From Paraburkholderia podalyriae (GTDB taxonomy: Bacteria > Pseudomonadota > Gammaproteobacteria > Burkholderiales > Burkholderiaceae): a DNA stretch of 64,000 nucleotides. The stretch lies in NCBI RefSeq assembly GCF_014397785.1, contig NZ_VZQQ01000003.1, forward strand, positions 1 through 64,000. Direction: 5' to 3'. Both the position numbers and the translations under genes were made by a program. The first letter of the stretch is position 1. The number at the start of each line of letters is the position of its first letter. Under the pieces are notes generated by a model. That model had not been told where the DNA came from, ran no database searches, and saw only the letters and a list, made by a program, of their open reading frames with translations. Shown piece by piece: positions 39,405-50,546 of this stretch.

Positions 39405-40570
39405 GGCCGCCCCGCCCGCTGCTCGACGACGCTCGCCACGACTTCGGCCGCCCGCTGCGCGGTGTTCTGCTTCAGCACGTGATGCATCTCCGTGAAGATT
39501 TCCGTCAGCGTGCGCCGGTTCGCTTCGTCGCGCAACTGTTTCAGCGTCGCCTCGGCGAGCGCCTGCGGCGTCGCGAAGTGCTGCAGGATCTCCGGCACCA
39601 CGAAACGCCCGGCCAGGATGTTCGGCAGGCCAACGTACGGCAGATACCCCTGGCGACGCATGATCTGGCCGGTCAGCCAGGGCACCTTGTACGAAATCAC
39701 CATCGGCTTTTTCAGCAGCGCGGCTTCGAGCGTGACGGTGCCGCTCTTCACGAGGATCGCGTCGGCGGCGGTCATCGCGAGTTGCGACTGGCCTTCGGTG
39801 ATGGTCAGCGCGAGACCCGGATGCGCATCGACGAGCGGCTGCAGCAACGTGCGCAACGCGCGCGTCGCGGCCGGCATCACGAAGCGCACGCCGGGCTCCT
39901 GGTGCTGCATCATCTCCATCGCGGCGAAGAACGTCGGGCCGATCAGCTCGATCTCGGAACGCCGGCTGCCCGGCAGCACCGCGATCACCGGTCCGCTTTC
40001 CGCGAGACCGAGCGCGCGGCGCGCGCCGGGTGTGTCGGGTTCGAACGGGATCTGGTCGGCCAGCGGATGCCCGACGTACGACGCCGCGACACCCGCCTTT
40101 TCGAGCAGCGCGGTTTCGAACGGGAACACGCACAGCATGTGGTCAACCGCCTTGGCGATCTTCTTGATGCGCCCGCCGCGCCACGCCCAGATGGACGGGC
40201 AAACGAAGTGTACGGTTGGAATCCCGGCGTCGCGCAAAGCGTGCTCGAGCCCGAAATTGAAATCGGGTGCGTCGACGCCGACGAACACTGACGGCGGCTC
40301 GGCGAGCAGCTGACGCTTCAGCTCGTTGCGGATGCCGAGGATTTCAGGAATGTGCCGCAGCGCTTCGACATAGCCGCGCACCGTCAGCTTTTCCATCGGC
40401 CAGTGGGCGTCGAAGCCCGCGGCGATCATGCGCGGACCGCCGATGCCATAGTATTGCGTGGCGGCCGGCAACCGGCTGGCGAGACCGTCGAGCAGCGATG
40501 CGGCGAGCAAGTCCCCGGACGGCTCGCCGGCCACCATCGCGACACGCAGCGGATTGAGTGGCAACGTCAT
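39401..40570 (-). CDS. lpxB: lipid-A-disaccharide synthase
   Basis: The 389-residue GT19 glycosyltransferase joins lipid X to UDP-diacylglucosamine to form the lipid A disaccharide at the inner membrane. Typical blocks are [85 protein letters not shown] and [21 protein letters not shown]. Length is usual. It begins three bases after lpxA and overlaps rnhB, so the three are cotranscribed. Confidence 0.96.
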   Translation of the reverse strand: MTLPLNPLRVAMVAGEPSGDLLAASLLDGLASRLPAATQYYGIGGPRMIAAGFDAHWPMEKLTVRGYVEALRHIPEILGIRNELKRQLLAEPPSVFVGVDAPDFNFGLEHALRDAGIPTVHFVCPSIWAWRGGRIKKIAKAVDHMLCVFPFETALLEKAGVAASYVGHPLADQIPFEPDTPGARRALGLAESGPVIAVLPGSRRSEIELIGPTFFAAMEMMQHQEPGVRFVMPAATRALRTLLQPLVDAHPGLALTITEGQSQLAMTAADAILVKSGTVTLEAALLKKPMVISYKVPWLTGQIMRRQGYLPYVGLPNILAGRFVVPEILQHFATPQALAEATLKQLRDEANRRTLTEIFTEMHHVLKQNTAQRAAEVVASVVEQRAGRP

Positions 40571-40573
40571 CGG

Positions 40574-41362
40574 TCAGCGGATGATGCCGCGCTGCGACGC
40601 TTCGACGAACGCGAGCAGCGTCTGCACCGGCGCGTCGCCGTCACCGCCGGCCGAACCCAGTTCCTTCAATTGCACCTTCGCTTCTTCGAGCGACAGGCCG
40701 TTCTTGTACAGCACGCGATACGCGGTGCGCAGTACCGAGATCGCGTCGGCCGAGAAGCCGCGGCGGCGCAGCCCTTCGACGTTGATGCCGTGCGGCTCGG
40801 CCTTGTTGCCCGCGGCGATCACGTAGGGCGGCACGTCCTGCACGAGCGCCGACGCGCCGCCGAGCATCGCATGCGCGCCGATGCGCACGAACTGATGCAC
40901 GCCCGACATGCCGCCGATGATCGCGTAGTCGCCGATCGTCACGTGGCCGGCCATCTGCGCGTTGCTCGACAGGATCACGTTGCTGCCGACGTGGCAGTCG
41001 TGACCGATGTGCACGTAGGCCATGATCCAGTTGTCGTCGCCGAGCGTGGTGACGCCCGCGTCCTGCACCGTGCCGGTGTGGATCGTCGTGAACTCGCGGA
41101 TCGTGTTGCGGTTGCCGATCACGAGCCGGGTCGGCTCGTCCCGGTACTTCATGTCCTGCGGACGGCCGCCGACCGATGCGTAATGGCCGATGCGGTTGTC
41201 TTCACCGAGCGTGGTATAGCCTTCGATCACGCTGTGCGAGCCGACCGTGCTGCGCGCACCGATCGTCACGTGTGCGCCGATCACGGCATAGGGCCCGACT
41301 TCGACGGCTTCGTCGAGCTGCGCGCCCGCTTCGATGATCGCAGTGGGATGGATCCTGCTCAT
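40574..41362 (-). CDS. lpxA: UDP-N-acetylglucosamine acyltransferase
   Basis: The 262-residue acyltransferase transfers 3-hydroxyacyl from ACP to UDP-GlcNAc, the first step of lipid A synthesis. It is a left-handed beta-helix of hexapeptide repeats ([32 protein letters not shown]) with the catalytic His in [14 protein letters not shown] near residue 125 and a C-terminal helical part ([30 protein letters not shown]). It follows fabZ by 100 bases and precedes lpxB by 3. Confidence 0.96.
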   Translation of the reverse strand: MSRIHPTAIIEAGAQLDEAVEVGPYAVIGAHVTIGARSTVGSHSVIEGYTTLGEDNRIGHYASVGGRPQDMKYRDEPTRLVIGNRNTIREFTTIHTGTVQDAGVTTLGDDNWIMAYVHIGHDCHVGSNVILSSNAQMAGHVTIGDYAIIGGMSGVHQFVRIGAHAMLGGASALVQDVPPYVIAAGNKAEPHGINVEGLRRRGFSADAISVLRTAYRVLYKNGLSLEEAKVQLKELGSAGGDGDAPVQTLLAFVEASQRGIIR

Positions 41363-41462
41363 GCGTCCTCGCTTCTCATTCTGTTGCGTTGTCTGGATGG
41401 ACTTGCCGCCGGGCCCACCGCGCGCGTGCCGTGCCGCGCCGCGACCTGCCCGGACGCCGGCT

Positions 41463-41927
41463 TTACGCGTCTTTGTCCGTGTGGCGCACCGCGCACATCA
41501 GATCGGCTTCCGCCGCGACAACACCATCCACTTCGGCGCGCGCCTTGAACTTCCAGATGCCGCGCATGTGACGCTCGAACGTGCAGTTCAGCATCAACTG
41601 ATCGCCCGGCTCCACCACGCGCTTGAAGCGCGCGTTGTCGATGCCGACGAACAGATACAGCGTGTTCGACGGATCGCTCGGCTCTTCCGAGAACGTCAGC
41701 AGCGCCGCGGTCTGCGCGAGCGCTTCGAGGATCAGCACGCCTGGCATCACCGGCCGCGTCGGGAAATGCCCCTGGAAATACGGCTCATTGATCGACACGT
41801 TCTTCAACGCTTTGATGCTCTTGTGCGGTTCGAGTTCGAGCACCCGGTCGACCAGCAGGATCGGATAACGATGCGGCAGCAGCGTGAGAATCTTATGAAT
41901 GTCGAGATTGATTTTTTCGGTGCTCAT
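41463..41927 (-). CDS. fabZ: 3-hydroxyacyl-ACP dehydratase
   Basis: The 154-residue hot-dog-fold enzyme dehydrates 3-hydroxyacyl-ACP in fatty acid synthesis, drawing on the same pool LpxA and LpxD use. Active-site His is in [29 protein letters not shown], followed by the Glu in that helix. [16 protein letters not shown] is the N-terminal signature. ATG 41927 ([14 protein letters not shown]) is preferred to a GTG five codons upstream; neither has a strong ribosome site. Confidence 0.95.
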   Translation of the reverse strand: MSTEKINLDIHKILTLLPHRYPILLVDRVLELEPHKSIKALKNVSINEPYFQGHFPTRPVMPGVLILEALAQTAALLTFSEEPSDPSNTLYLFVGIDNARFKRVVEPGDQLMLNCTFERHMRGIWKFKARAEVDGVVAAEADLMCAVRHTDKDA

Positions 41928-42018
41928 GGTGTTTCTGCTCACGCATTGACTGCGCGATGATGACTGCGGATGCTGGTGCAGGTGGGTTGAAAACGCGCGC
42001 GACCGGCGCCTCTGATGA

Positions 42019-42051
42019 CCGGTGGCCGTGCCACCCGGTCACGGCCACCGG
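42019..42051. other. 12-base hairpin between lpxD and fabZ
   Basis: CCGGTGGCCGTG (42019-42030) pairs perfectly with CACGGCCACCGG (42040-42051) around 9 bases. It lies within the 185-base lpxD-fabZ gap of the operon. No T-run follows on the minus strand, so it may be an mRNA processing or stabilising structure. Confidence 0.6.
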
Positions 42052-42112
42052 CTTTGCTTCATGATGCTCGCCCGCTATTTTACGCGGTGCCTGTGGGCCG
42101 CCGGGATAACTG

Positions 42113-43228
42113 TCAGCTCTTGTTGCCTGCGGGTTGACCTGCGGCGCCGTCAGTGGCATTGGTGCCGGCCTTGTCGGCCGTGACGTTCTCCAGGGCCTTG
42201 ATGCGATCGCGAAGCTTGTCGATATTGCGCAGCAGCGCGGCGCTTTTGTTCCAGTCCGCGTGGTTCACGGCCGGGAACGCACTCGTGTACATGCCTGGCT
42301 TCAGCAGCGACTTCGACACGCCCGACTTCGCGGTGACGATCACGTGATCGGCAAGCGTCACGTGTCCGGCGATGCCGACCGCGCCGCCGATCATGCAATG
42401 ACGGCCGATCGTCGTGCTGCCCGCGATACCCGCGCAGCCCGCGATCACCGTGTACGCGCCGACCTTGCAGTTATGGCCGATCTGTACGAGATTGTCGATC
42501 TTCACGCACTCCTCGATGATCGTGTCGGCCATCGCGCCGCGGTCGATCGTGGTGTTCGCGCCGATTTCGACGTCGCTCGCGATCGACACACCGCCGACCT
42601 GCGGAATCTTGACCCAGCGGCCGGTGCGTGCGTCGCCCTCGCCGACGAAATCGGGCGCAAAGCCGAAGCCATCCGAGCCGATCACCGCGCCGGCGTGCAC
42701 GATCACGCGCTCGCCGAGCTTGCAGCCGTGGTACACGGTCACGTTCGGATACAGATGCGAGTTCGCACCGACGCGCGTGCCGTGGCCAATTACGACGTTG
42801 GCGTCGAGCCGCGCGTGCTCGCCGATCACCGCGCCCGCTTCCACGGTGACGCGCGGGCCGATCACCGCGCTCGCGGCGACCTGCGCGGAAGGATCGATGG
42901 TTGCGCTTGGATGCACGCTTGGCAACGCCTTCGGCGAGGCGAGGTCGATGAAGGTTTGCGCGATGCGCGCAAAGTAAGCATAGGGATTCGGCGTGACGAT
43001 GAAGTTTCGAGCTTCGCGCGAGGCGAGCTTCGCGAGGTCGCCGGCATTGATCAGCACCGCGCCGGCGCGGGTCGTTTCGACCTGCGACAGATACTTCGGA
43101 TTGGCGAGGAACGCCAACTGGTCCGGGCCTGCCTGGTCGAGCGGCGCAAGACTGCTCACGCGCTGCGCCCTGTTACCGACTACCTCACCGCCGAACCGCT
43201 GGACGATGTCCTCGAGCGAAAATGCCAT
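42113..43228 (-). CDS. lpxD: UDP-3-O-(3-hydroxyacyl)glucosamine N-acyltransferase
   Basis: The 371-residue enzyme adds the N-linked 3-hydroxyacyl chain in lipid A synthesis. An N-terminal uridine-binding domain ([38 protein letters not shown]) leads into a left-handed beta-helix of hexapeptide repeats, with the catalytic His in [18 protein letters not shown]. The C-terminal helix ([23 protein letters not shown]) is followed by an Ala/Gly/Thr tail. ATG 43228 gives the normal start [10 protein letters not shown]. It lies in the bamA-skp-lpxD-fabZ order. Confidence 0.96.
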   Translation of the reverse strand: MAFSLEDIVQRFGGEVVGNRAQRVSSLAPLDQAGPDQLAFLANPKYLSQVETTRAGAVLINAGDLAKLASREARNFIVTPNPYAYFARIAQTFIDLASPKALPSVHPSATIDPSAQVAASAVIGPRVTVEAGAVIGEHARLDANVVIGHGTRVGANSHLYPNVTVYHGCKLGERVIVHAGAVIGSDGFGFAPDFVGEGDARTGRWVKIPQVGGVSIASDVEIGANTTIDRGAMADTIIEECVKIDNLVQIGHNCKVGAYTVIAGCAGIAGSTTIGRHCMIGGAVGIAGHVTLADHVIVTAKSGVSKSLLKPGMYTSAFPAVNHADWNKSAALLRNIDKLRDRIKALENVTADKAGTNATDGAAGQPAGNKS

Positions 43229-43292
43229 GCCTATCCTGTCTCTAGCCTGTTCAATCATTGCGAGGGCGCGCGCCGGGCGACCATGCGCGCCC

Positions 43293-43820
43293 TTAATTGC
43301 CCGATGCCGCCAGCGCCTTCAGCACCTGGTCGGTGATATCGATGCGCGGACTCACGTACACCGCTTCCTGCACGATCAGATCGTAGTGTTGCGTTTCGGC
43401 GATCTGCTTGATGACCTTGTTGGCGCGATCGAGCACCGCCGCGAGTTCCTCGTTGCGCCGCTGGTTCAGGTCTTCGCGGAACTCACGCTGCTTGCGCTGG
43501 AAGTCCGAGTCGAGCTGCGACAGGTCGCGCTGCTTCTGCGCGCGATCGGTCGCCGACATTGTCGCGCCATTCTTGTCGAGTGCATCGGACATCGACTTGA
43601 GCTTTTGCGCCATGTCGGCAAGATCCTTGTCCCGCTTCGCGAATTCGGCCTCGAGCTTCAGCTGCGCGGCTTTCGCCGCCGCCGATTCGCGCAGGATGCG
43701 GTCGGAATTCACCGCGGCGATCCTCGCCTCCTGCGCGTGCGCCATGCCGACCCCGAGGGTCATTGCCAGCGCCAATGCGCACGCTACACGTTTCGAAAAC
43801 ATACCGGTTAGCAAAGTCAT
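43293..43820 (-). CDS. skp: periplasmic chaperone Skp/OmpH
   Basis: The 175-residue periplasmic holdase escorts unfolded outer-membrane proteins to the BAM complex. A signal peptide ([25 protein letters not shown]) precedes a short beta part ([28 protein letters not shown]). Long charged coiled-coil arms follow ([22 protein letters not shown] to [25 protein letters not shown]). The start is uncertain: ATG 43820 has GAGAGG directly abutting it, while ATG 43802 has no good site. It lies immediately after bamA, its functional partner. Confidence 0.92.
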   Translation of the reverse strand: MTLLTGMFSKRVACALALAMTLGVGMAHAQEARIAAVNSDRILRESAAAKAAQLKLEAEFAKRDKDLADMAQKLKSMSDALDKNGATMSATDRAQKQRDLSQLDSDFQRKQREFREDLNQRRNEELAAVLDRANKVIKQIAETQHYDLIVQEAVYVSPRIDITDQVLKALAASGN

Positions 43821-43887
43821 CCTCTCGATACTGTAGTTTGGCCGGGCCGGCCGCCGCAGCCGGCCGTCGGGAGCACCCGCCGCCAGA

Positions 43888-46200
43888 TCAGAACGCCGTC
43901 CCGATCTGGAACTGGAACTTCTGGTACTGGTCGCCAGTGTGCTTCGTGAGCGGGAAGCCAAGGCTCAGCTTGAGCGGGCCGATCGGCGAGATCCACGCGA
44001 GACCCACACCGTAGCCGTAACGCAGGCCGTTCGCGCCAGTCGACGTCGCTGCCGTGCTCGCGTCGGCCCAGACATTACCAGCGTCCAGGAACGTGAACAC
44101 ACGCAGCGTACGGTCATAACCGGTGCCTGGCAGCGGGAACGTCAACTCGATATTGCCCACCAGCAGCTTCGAGCCGCCGATCGGGTCGCCGGTCGTTTTG
44201 TCGCGCGGACCCAGTGAACTCGGCTCATAACCGCGGACCGAACCGATACCGCCCGCGTAGTAGTTCTTGAAGATAGGATAAGGCTTGCCGCCAAGGCCGT
44301 TACCATAGCCGCCCTGGAAGTTGAAGCCCAGCACGAAGCCGCGCGCAAACGAGTAATAGTACTGCGCGTTGATGTCGGCCTTGTAGTACTGGGTGCCGCC
44401 GATCGGCGTCCCATATTCTGCGTTCGCCTGCGCGAAGTAGCCGCGGCTAGGCACGAGCGCGCTATCGCGCGCGTCACGCGACCAGCCAACCGTAAGCGGC
44501 ACGTTGTTCGAAACCCGGCCGAAGTCAGTCACGTATTGCTTATATGAAGCCGGCGTGTTTGCATCGACGTCCAGTTGGTTCTGTTCGAAGCCCGCGCCGA
44601 AGTACACCGTGTCGACTTCGGAGAACGGAATGCCGAACTTCAGGTCACCGCCCATCGTGACGATCTTGAAGCTCGAATCGGTCGAGTAGTACAGCGGCTG
44701 GTACGTGCGGTAGTAGACGTCGGTGATCCGCTTGATGCCGTCCACCGTGAAGTACGGGTCGACCTGCGTGACCGTCAGCGTACGGTACGTCTTCGCGGTA
44801 TTGATGTTCACCGAGAGGCTCGTGCCGGAGCCGAATACGTTGTCCTGCGAGATACCCGCCGACAGCACCACCTTGTCCGTCGATGAGAAGCCCGCGCCAA
44901 GCGTGATCGCGCCGGTCGGCTTTTCGGCGACCTTCACGTCGATGTCGACCTGGTCGGGCGTGCCTTCGACCGGCACCGTGGTCACGTCAACATCGGTGAA
45001 GTAGCCGAGACGGTTGATACGGTCCTTCGACAGCGCGAGGCGGTTCGAATCGAACCACGAGCTTTCGAGCTGGCGCATTTCGCGGCGCACCACTTCGTCG
45101 CGCGTACGCGTGTTGCCGACCACGTTGATGCGGCGCACGTACACCCGGCGGCTCGGATCGACCTGCAGCGTCAGGTCGACCGTATGGTTGTTCTGGTCGA
45201 TCTGCGGTTGCGCGTTGACGGTCGCGAACGCATAACCGTACTCGCCGAGCTTGTCGACGATCGCCTTCGTGGTGGCCTGCAGCTTTTCGGCCGAGAAGCG
45301 GTCGCCCGGCTTGATCTTGACCAGCTTCTTCAGCTCCGCTTCGCGGTCGAGCAGATTGCCGGCAAGGCGGATGTTCGAAATCGTGTACGGCTGGCCTTCA
45401 TGCAGCGTGACCGTCAGGTACATGTCCTTCTTGTCCGGCGAAATCGACACCTGGGTCGATTCGATGCTGAACTCAAGGTAGCCGCGGTTCAGGTAGTACG
45501 AGCGGACGTTCTCGAGGTCGCCAGTGAGCTTGTCTTTCGCGTACAGGTCGTTCTTCGTGTACCACGAGAACCAGTTCGGCGTGGACAGCTGCATTTCGTC
45601 GCGCAGCGTACCGGTGCTGAACGTCTTGTTGCCGATGAAATTGATCTGGCGGATCTTCGCGCTCGGACCTTCGGCCACCGAGAACAGGATGCCGACGCGG
45701 TTGCGGTCGATCGGCGTGATCGTCGTGGTGACCTCGGCCGCGTAGTAGCCGCGCGTCAGATACTGGCGTTTCAGTTCCTGCTCGGCCTTTTCGACGAGCG
45801 CCTTGTCGTAGTAACGGCCTTGCGACAGCCCGACCGCGCGCAGCGCCTTGATCAGGTTGTCCTTGTCGAACTCGTGGATGCCGGCGAAGTCGATCGTGCC
45901 GATGGCCGGACGCTCCTGCACCTGCACGATGACCACGCTGCCTTCGGTCGCGATCTTGACGTCGTTGAAGAAGCCCGTCGCGTACAGCGCGCGAATCGCT
46001 TCGGACGCCTTGTCGTCGGAAAAGGTATCGCCTTGCTTGATGGGCAGGTACGCGAACACGGTGCCCGGTTCGACGCGTTGCAATCCCTCAATGCGAATGT
46101 CTTGCACCACGAAGGGCGTCGTTGCGTGAGCAACCAGCCCATGCGCGGCGAACGCCGCGGCTATAACCGTCTTTGGACCAAAGCGATGAGGTTTGAACAA
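43888..46200 (-). CDS. bamA: outer membrane protein assembly factor BamA
   Basis: The 770-residue outer-membrane insertase has a signal peptide cleaved near HATTPF and five POTRA domains, the first beginning VVQDIRIEGLQRVEPGTVFAYLPIKQGD. A 16-strand barrel ends in the aromatic signal KFQFQIGTAF. GGIGSVRGYEPSSLGPRD holds the VRGY motif of loop 6, and PTGAITLGAGFSSTDKVVLSAGISQDNVFGSG opens the barrel. Length and order are standard. It lies between rseP and skp. Confidence 0.97.
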   Translation of the reverse strand: MFKPHRFGPKTVIAAAFAAHGLVAHATTPFVVQDIRIEGLQRVEPGTVFAYLPIKQGDTFSDDKASEAIRALYATGFFNDVKIATEGSVVIVQVQERPAIGTIDFAGIHEFDKDNLIKALRAVGLSQGRYYDKALVEKAEQELKRQYLTRGYYAAEVTTTITPIDRNRVGILFSVAEGPSAKIRQINFIGNKTFSTGTLRDEMQLSTPNWFSWYTKNDLYAKDKLTGDLENVRSYYLNRGYLEFSIESTQVSISPDKKDMYLTVTLHEGQPYTISNIRLAGNLLDREAELKKLVKIKPGDRFSAEKLQATTKAIVDKLGEYGYAFATVNAQPQIDQNNHTVDLTLQVDPSRRVYVRRINVVGNTRTRDEVVRREMRQLESSWFDSNRLALSKDRINRLGYFTDVDVTTVPVEGTPDQVDIDVKVAEKPTGAITLGAGFSSTDKVVLSAGISQDNVFGSGTSLSVNINTAKTYRTLTVTQVDPYFTVDGIKRITDVYYRTYQPLYYSTDSSFKIVTMGGDLKFGIPFSEVDTVYFGAGFEQNQLDVDANTPASYKQYVTDFGRVSNNVPLTVGWSRDARDSALVPSRGYFAQANAEYGTPIGGTQYYKADINAQYYYSFARGFVLGFNFQGGYGNGLGGKPYPIFKNYYAGGIGSVRGYEPSSLGPRDKTTGDPIGGSKLLVGNIELTFPLPGTGYDRTLRVFTFLDAGNVWADASTAATSTGANGLRYGYGVGLAWISPIGPLKLSLGFPLTKHTGDQYQKFQFQIGTAF

Positions 46201-46268
46201 CGTGCTTCCCCAGTGTGTATAGCTGCATCAGGCCTGGCGGGCCGCCCTCGTGAACGCCGCCGGACACT

Positions 46269-47663
46269 TTAAAAATGGATTAAACGAGCAAGATCGTTGA
46301 ACAGCGCAATCGCCGACAACGCGACGATGCAGGCAAGACCCGCCCTCTGAAAAACGAGTTGCCAGCGATCGGAGACAACTTTACCGGTCACAGCTTCAAC
46401 CAAATAATATAACAGATGACCCCCGTCCAATACCGGAATCGGTAGCAGGTTCAGCACGCCGAGGCTAATGCTGACAAGGGCCAGGAACGACAGAAACGCG
46501 GAAGGACCCAGACGTGCGCTCTTTCCCGCGTAGTCGGCAATCGTCACCGGTCCGGACAGGTTCTTCAGCGATGCCTCGCCGACGATCATCCGGCCGAACA
46601 TCCGCACCGAGTACACGGCGAGGTCCCACGTGCGGCGTGCGCCGAGGCGCAGGCTTTCGAGCGGTCCGTAGCGCACGTCGATCGAAGGCACCTGGGTCGC
46701 CAGTTCCGCGCCGATGCGGCCGATCTGCTGCCCGCTCGCCGCATCGCGCTGCAGTTGCGGCACGATCGTGATGTCTTCGAGCGCGCCCGCCGCATGACCG
46801 CCGCGGCCGCCGCGCTCCACCCGCAGCGTGACCGGCACGCCGGCGTGCGATTTGACATAAGCGATGAAGGCCGCGGCATTATCGGTCGGCGTGCCGTTGA
46901 TCGCGCGCAGTCGGTCGCCCGCGACGAGGCCCGCCTTCTGCGCGGCGCTGCCCGCCTGCACGCCCGCCACCGTCAGCTTGCCGCCGCCCGGCTCGAAGCC
47001 CAGGCGCGACATCAGATCGTCGTCGACGTCCTTCTCACCGATGCCGCGCAGGTCCATCGGGAAATCGGAGGTGCCGTGCACGTCCTTTGCACTGAGCACG
47101 ATGCGCTGCTGATCGAACACGGCGCCCAGCAGCTTCCAGCGCAGATCCGACCACGACCGCACCGGCTCGGTCTCGTCGCTATGGCCGGTGCGCACACCGA
47201 CGATCGACTCGCCGCCCTCGAAGCCCGCCAGCGCGGCCGGCGTGTTCGGTGCGGGCGTCGCGATCACGGCAGCCGGTTCGGTCACGCCAGTCGCGAACAC
47301 GAGCGCGAACAGCACGATCGCAAGCAGGAAATTGGCGACCGGACCGGCCGCGACGATCGCAAAGCGCCGCCACACCGACTGGCGGTTGAACGCGCGCGGC
47401 AGATCCGCGTCGGGAATCGAACCGGGGCCGGTCTCGCGCTCGTCGAGCATCTTCACGTAGCCGCCGAGCGGCAGCGCGGCAATCGTCCACTCGGTGCCCG
47501 TCTTCGGGCTGACCCACTGAACGAGCGGCTTGCCGAAGCCGATCGAAAAACGCAGCACCTTCACGCCGCACAGACGCGCGACGCTGTAATGCCCGTACTC
47601 GTGGACCACCACGAGTACGCCAATCGCAACCGCGAAAGCGAGCAGTTCGATCAGCAGGTTCAT
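46269..47663 (-). CDS. rseP: RIP metalloprotease RseP (site-2 protease)
   Basis: The 464-residue inner-membrane zinc protease performs the second, intramembrane cut of the anti-sigma factor RseA to release sigma E. The metal motif HEYGH is at residues 21-25 in the first helix, and the third ligand is in NLLPIPVLDGGHLLYYLVE near the C-terminus. Two PDZ domains lie between, the second with VQAGSAAQKAGLVAGDRLRAING. It precedes bamA by 68 bases and follows dxr by 7. Neither RseA nor sigma E is encoded in this window. Confidence 0.95.
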   Translation of the reverse strand: MNLLIELLAFAVAIGVLVVVHEYGHYSVARLCGVKVLRFSIGFGKPLVQWVSPKTGTEWTIAALPLGGYVKMLDERETGPGSIPDADLPRAFNRQSVWRRFAIVAAGPVANFLLAIVLFALVFATGVTEPAAVIATPAPNTPAALAGFEGGESIVGVRTGHSDETEPVRSWSDLRWKLLGAVFDQQRIVLSAKDVHGTSDFPMDLRGIGEKDVDDDLMSRLGFEPGGGKLTVAGVQAGSAAQKAGLVAGDRLRAINGTPTDNAAAFIAYVKSHAGVPVTLRVERGGRGGHAAGALEDITIVPQLQRDAASGQQIGRIGAELATQVPSIDVRYGPLESLRLGARRTWDLAVYSVRMFGRMIVGEASLKNLSGPVTIADYAGKSARLGPSAFLSFLALVSISLGVLNLLPIPVLDGGHLLYYLVEAVTGKVVSDRWQLVFQRAGLACIVALSAIALFNDLARLIHF

Positions 47664-47670
47664 AAGCGCC

Positions 47671-48876
47671 TCACTGGACGGCGCGTTCCGTGCGACGGGC
47701 GCCGTCGGGCAGACGCGCGATCAACTCGGTCGCGGCGCGGCGCGCGGCGGCGTCCGCTTCGATGACGTCGTCGAGCGCGTGAGCGCTGCGGTTCGGCAAC
47801 GCGCCCAGCACCGAGTCGACCACCTCGGCAATCGCCATGAAGCCGATGCGGCGCGCGAGAAACGCCTCCACCGCGATTTCGTTCGCGGCGTTCAGCGCCG
47901 CGCTCGCGATGCCGCCTTCGGCCAGCGCCTTCATGGCGAGCGCGAGGCACGGGAAGCGCGCGTAGTCGGGTTTTTCGAACGACAGCGACGCAATCTCCGC
48001 GAGATCGAGTTGCGCGACGCCCGAATCGACGCGATCCGGAAACGCGAGCGCGTGTGCGATCGGCGTGCGCATGTCGGGATTGCCGAGTTGCGCGAGCACC
48101 GAGCCGTCCGCGTACGACACCAGCGAATGGATCACGCTTTGCGGATGGATCAGCACGTCGATGCGTTCGCCGGGCAGGTTGAACAGCCAGTGCGCCTCGA
48201 TGACTTCGAGGCCCTTGTTCATCATCGTGGCCGAGTCGACCGAGATCTTGCGGCCCATCACCCAGTTCGGATGCTTGCAGGCTTCGTCAGGCGTCACGTC
48301 GACGAGCGTGGCCGGCTCGCGCGTGCGGAACGGGCCGCCCGACGCGGTCAGGATGATCTTCGCAACGCCGCCATGCAGCGATGCTTCGCGCGGCAGGCAT
48401 TGGAAAATCGCGTTGTGTTCGCTGTCGACCGGCAGCAGCACCGCGCCGTTGTCCCGCACCGCGTCCATGAAGACCGCGCCGGACATCACCAGCGCTTCCT
48501 TGTTCGCGAGCAGAATGCGTTTGCCGGAGCGCGCCGCGGCGAGGCTCGGCGCGAGACCGGCCGCGCCGACGATCGCCGCGACCACCGTGTCGCAATCCTC
48601 GCTCTTCGCGACGTCGACGAGCGCCTGAGGCCCGTACGTGACCTCGGTCTTGCTGCCCGCTTCGCGCAGCTTCGCGGCGACCTTCGCGGCCGTGTCGGCG
48701 TCGCCGACCACCGCGACTTCGGGCGCGAAGCGCAGGCATTGCGCGATCAGCTTGTCGCCGTTGCGATGCGCGCTCAGCGCGTAAATCGAAAACCGCTCGG
48801 GATGGCGCGCGACCACGTCGAGCGTACTGTCTCCAATCGAGCCCGTGGAACCGAGCAATGTCAGACGTTTTTGCAT
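47671..48876 (-). CDS. dxr: 1-deoxy-D-xylulose 5-phosphate reductoisomerase
   Basis: The 401-residue NADPH enzyme makes MEP, the committed intermediate of non-mevalonate isoprenoid synthesis. The N-terminal Rossmann part has [25 protein letters not shown]. The catalytic part shows [56 protein letters not shown] and [19 protein letters not shown] residues. The product feeds UppS in the same cluster. It is complete and spaced 7-10 bases from both neighbours. Confidence 0.96.
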   Translation of the reverse strand: MQKRLTLLGSTGSIGDSTLDVVARHPERFSIYALSAHRNGDKLIAQCLRFAPEVAVVGDADTAAKVAAKLREAGSKTEVTYGPQALVDVAKSEDCDTVVAAIVGAAGLAPSLAAARSGKRILLANKEALVMSGAVFMDAVRDNGAVLLPVDSEHNAIFQCLPREASLHGGVAKIILTASGGPFRTREPATLVDVTPDEACKHPNWVMGRKISVDSATMMNKGLEVIEAHWLFNLPGERIDVLIHPQSVIHSLVSYADGSVLAQLGNPDMRTPIAHALAFPDRVDSGVAQLDLAEIASLSFEKPDYARFPCLALAMKALAEGGIASAALNAANEIAVEAFLARRIGFMAIAEVVDSVLGALPNRSAHALDDVIEADAAARRAATELIARLPDGARRTERAVQ

Positions 48877-48886
48877 ATCTCTTTCT

Positions 48887-49708
48887 CTAGCCGAGCAACA
48901 GCATGGCGAGCGGCAGCACCGGCAACAACGCGTCGATGCGATCGAGCACGCCGCCGTGCCCCGGCAACAGGCCGCTCGAGTCTTTGACGCCGGCCTGGCG
49001 TTTCATCATCGATTCGAACAGATCGCCGACCACGCTGAAAACCACCAGCAGGGTCAGCGCGAGCAACGTGCGCAGCGCGCCCAGTTGCGCCAGCAGCGCA
49101 GAATACAGGGTCGGCTCGAACGCGTGCAAAAAGATCGCCGTCGCCGCGACGATTATGACCAGCAGCCAGCCGCCGATCGCACCCTCCCAGGTTTTACCCG
49201 GACTGATGGCGGGTGCCAGCTTGTGCTTGCCAAACGCCTTCCCGGAGAAGTATGCGCCGATATCGGCGAGCCATACCAATAGCAGCAGCGACAGCACGAA
49301 CGGCACACCCTGCACGCGCGCGGCGACGAGAGCATGCCAGCACGCGATGAAGCCGACGATGCCAGCAAGAAACAGAAAGGCGCGCCACGCGCCCTGCGCG
49401 AGCACGGGCTTACGCAGCAGCACGAACGGCCCCGCGATCACCCAAAAAATTGCCGCAGCCTGGTAGAACCGCCGCGCATGCTCGGCGCCGATGCCCACGC
49501 GCGTGCTGGTGACGAGCCCCAGTGCCGCGACGAGCGCGTACAGTACCGGCCCCGCGCCGCCGACCTTCAGCAGACGCGCCCATTCCCACGCGGCGAACAC
49601 GACGATGAAAGCGATCAGCGCGCCGAACGCGCCGACCGGCGCGAACAGCGTGACAGGCAGAAACACTGCCAGCAGCACGATCGCCGTGATGACACGGGTC
49701 TTTAGCAT
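48887..49708 (-). CDS. cdsA: phosphatidate cytidylyltransferase
   Basis: The 273-residue membrane enzyme makes CDP-diacylglycerol from phosphatidate and CTP for phospholipid synthesis. It has about seven or eight hydrophobic segments and the signature region ending [46 protein letters not shown] is another family block. ATG 49708 ([22 protein letters not shown]) overlaps the end of uppS by 7 bases, which fixes it as coupled; the longer frame upstream is antisense-like. Confidence 0.94.
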   Translation of the reverse strand: MLKTRVITAIVLLAVFLPVTLFAPVGAFGALIAFIVVFAAWEWARLLKVGGAGPVLYALVAALGLVTSTRVGIGAEHARRFYQAAAIFWVIAGPFVLLRKPVLAQGAWRAFLFLAGIVGFIACWHALVAARVQGVPFVLSLLLLVWLADIGAYFSGKAFGKHKLAPAISPGKTWEGAIGGWLLVIIVAATAIFLHAFEPTLYSALLAQLGALRTLLALTLLVVFSVVGDLFESMMKRQAGVKDSSGLLPGHGGVLDRIDALLPVLPLAMLLLG

Positions 49709-50484
49709 GGAAGCGAATCGGCGTTCTGCGATTGCGGCTCGAGCTGAGCGCTGGTGCGTCCGAAGCGGCGTTCCCGCTCGGCGTACGAAGCGATGGCGTG
49801 ACCGAGCGCGTCGGCGTCGAAATCTGGCCAGAACGTGTCGGTGAAATAGAACTCGGTGTAGGCGAGCTGCCACAACAGGAAGTTGCTGACTCGGCGCTCG
49901 CCGCCGGTGCGGATGAACAGGTCCGGCTCCGGCGCGTAAGCCATCGACAGATGTTCGGCGAACGCGTCCTCGTTGACCTCGACCGGCTTGCCCGTCGCCG
50001 CCGCTTGCTCGACGAGCTTGCGGGTGGCCTGCATGATGTCCCAGCGGCCGCCGTAGTTCGCTGCGATGGTCAGCGTGAGACGAGTATTGCGCGCGGTCTT
50101 GGTTTCCGCGCGCTTGATCAGATCGCGGATCTTGTCATCGAAACGCTCGAGATCGCCGACCACGCGCAAACGGATACCGTTCGCATGCAACTTGCCGATC
50201 TCGCGCTCGAGCGCGGTGACGAAGAGGCGCATCAGAAACGACACCTCCTCGTTCGGACGGCGCCAGTTCTCCGAGCTGAACGCGAACAGCGTCAGATATT
50301 CGACGCCCCGCCGCGCGCACGCCTCGACGGCCGCCCGCACCGCGTCGACGCCGCGCGTATGGCCTGCGACGCGCGGCAGACGCCGCTGAGTGGCCCAACG
50401 GCCGTTGCCATCCATGATGATCGCGATATGTCGCGGCACCGCGGCGACTTCAGGTACGCGCACGGTTGAGCTGGTATAGGTCAT
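49702..50484 (-). CDS. uppS: undecaprenyl diphosphate synthase
   Basis: The 260-residue cis-prenyltransferase builds C55-PP, the lipid carrier for cell wall and LPS. The diphosphate-binding Asp is in [32 protein letters not shown]. Later blocks are [25 protein letters not shown] and [38 protein letters not shown]. All are intact. It follows frr and overlaps cdsA. Confidence 0.96.
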   Translation of the reverse strand: MTYTSSTVRVPEVAAVPRHIAIIMDGNGRWATQRRLPRVAGHTRGVDAVRAAVEACARRGVEYLTLFAFSSENWRRPNEEVSFLMRLFVTALEREIGKLHANGIRLRVVGDLERFDDKIRDLIKRAETKTARNTRLTLTIAANYGGRWDIMQATRKLVEQAAATGKPVEVNEDAFAEHLSMAYAPEPDLFIRTGGERRVSNFLLWQLAYTEFYFTDTFWPDFDADALGHAIASYAERERRFGRTSAQLEPQSQNADSLPC

Positions 50485-50546
50485 GGCCGTCGGGACAGTA
50501 ATGCCAATAAAGAAGTGGAAATCTGGAAGTGCTGAGCCGAACGGCG

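Noticed and set aside
38658..40133. Extended minus-strand frame fusing rnhB to upstream sequence
   Set aside because: The upstream part is a shadow of lpxB; the ATGA overlap at 39401-39404 marks the real rnhB start.
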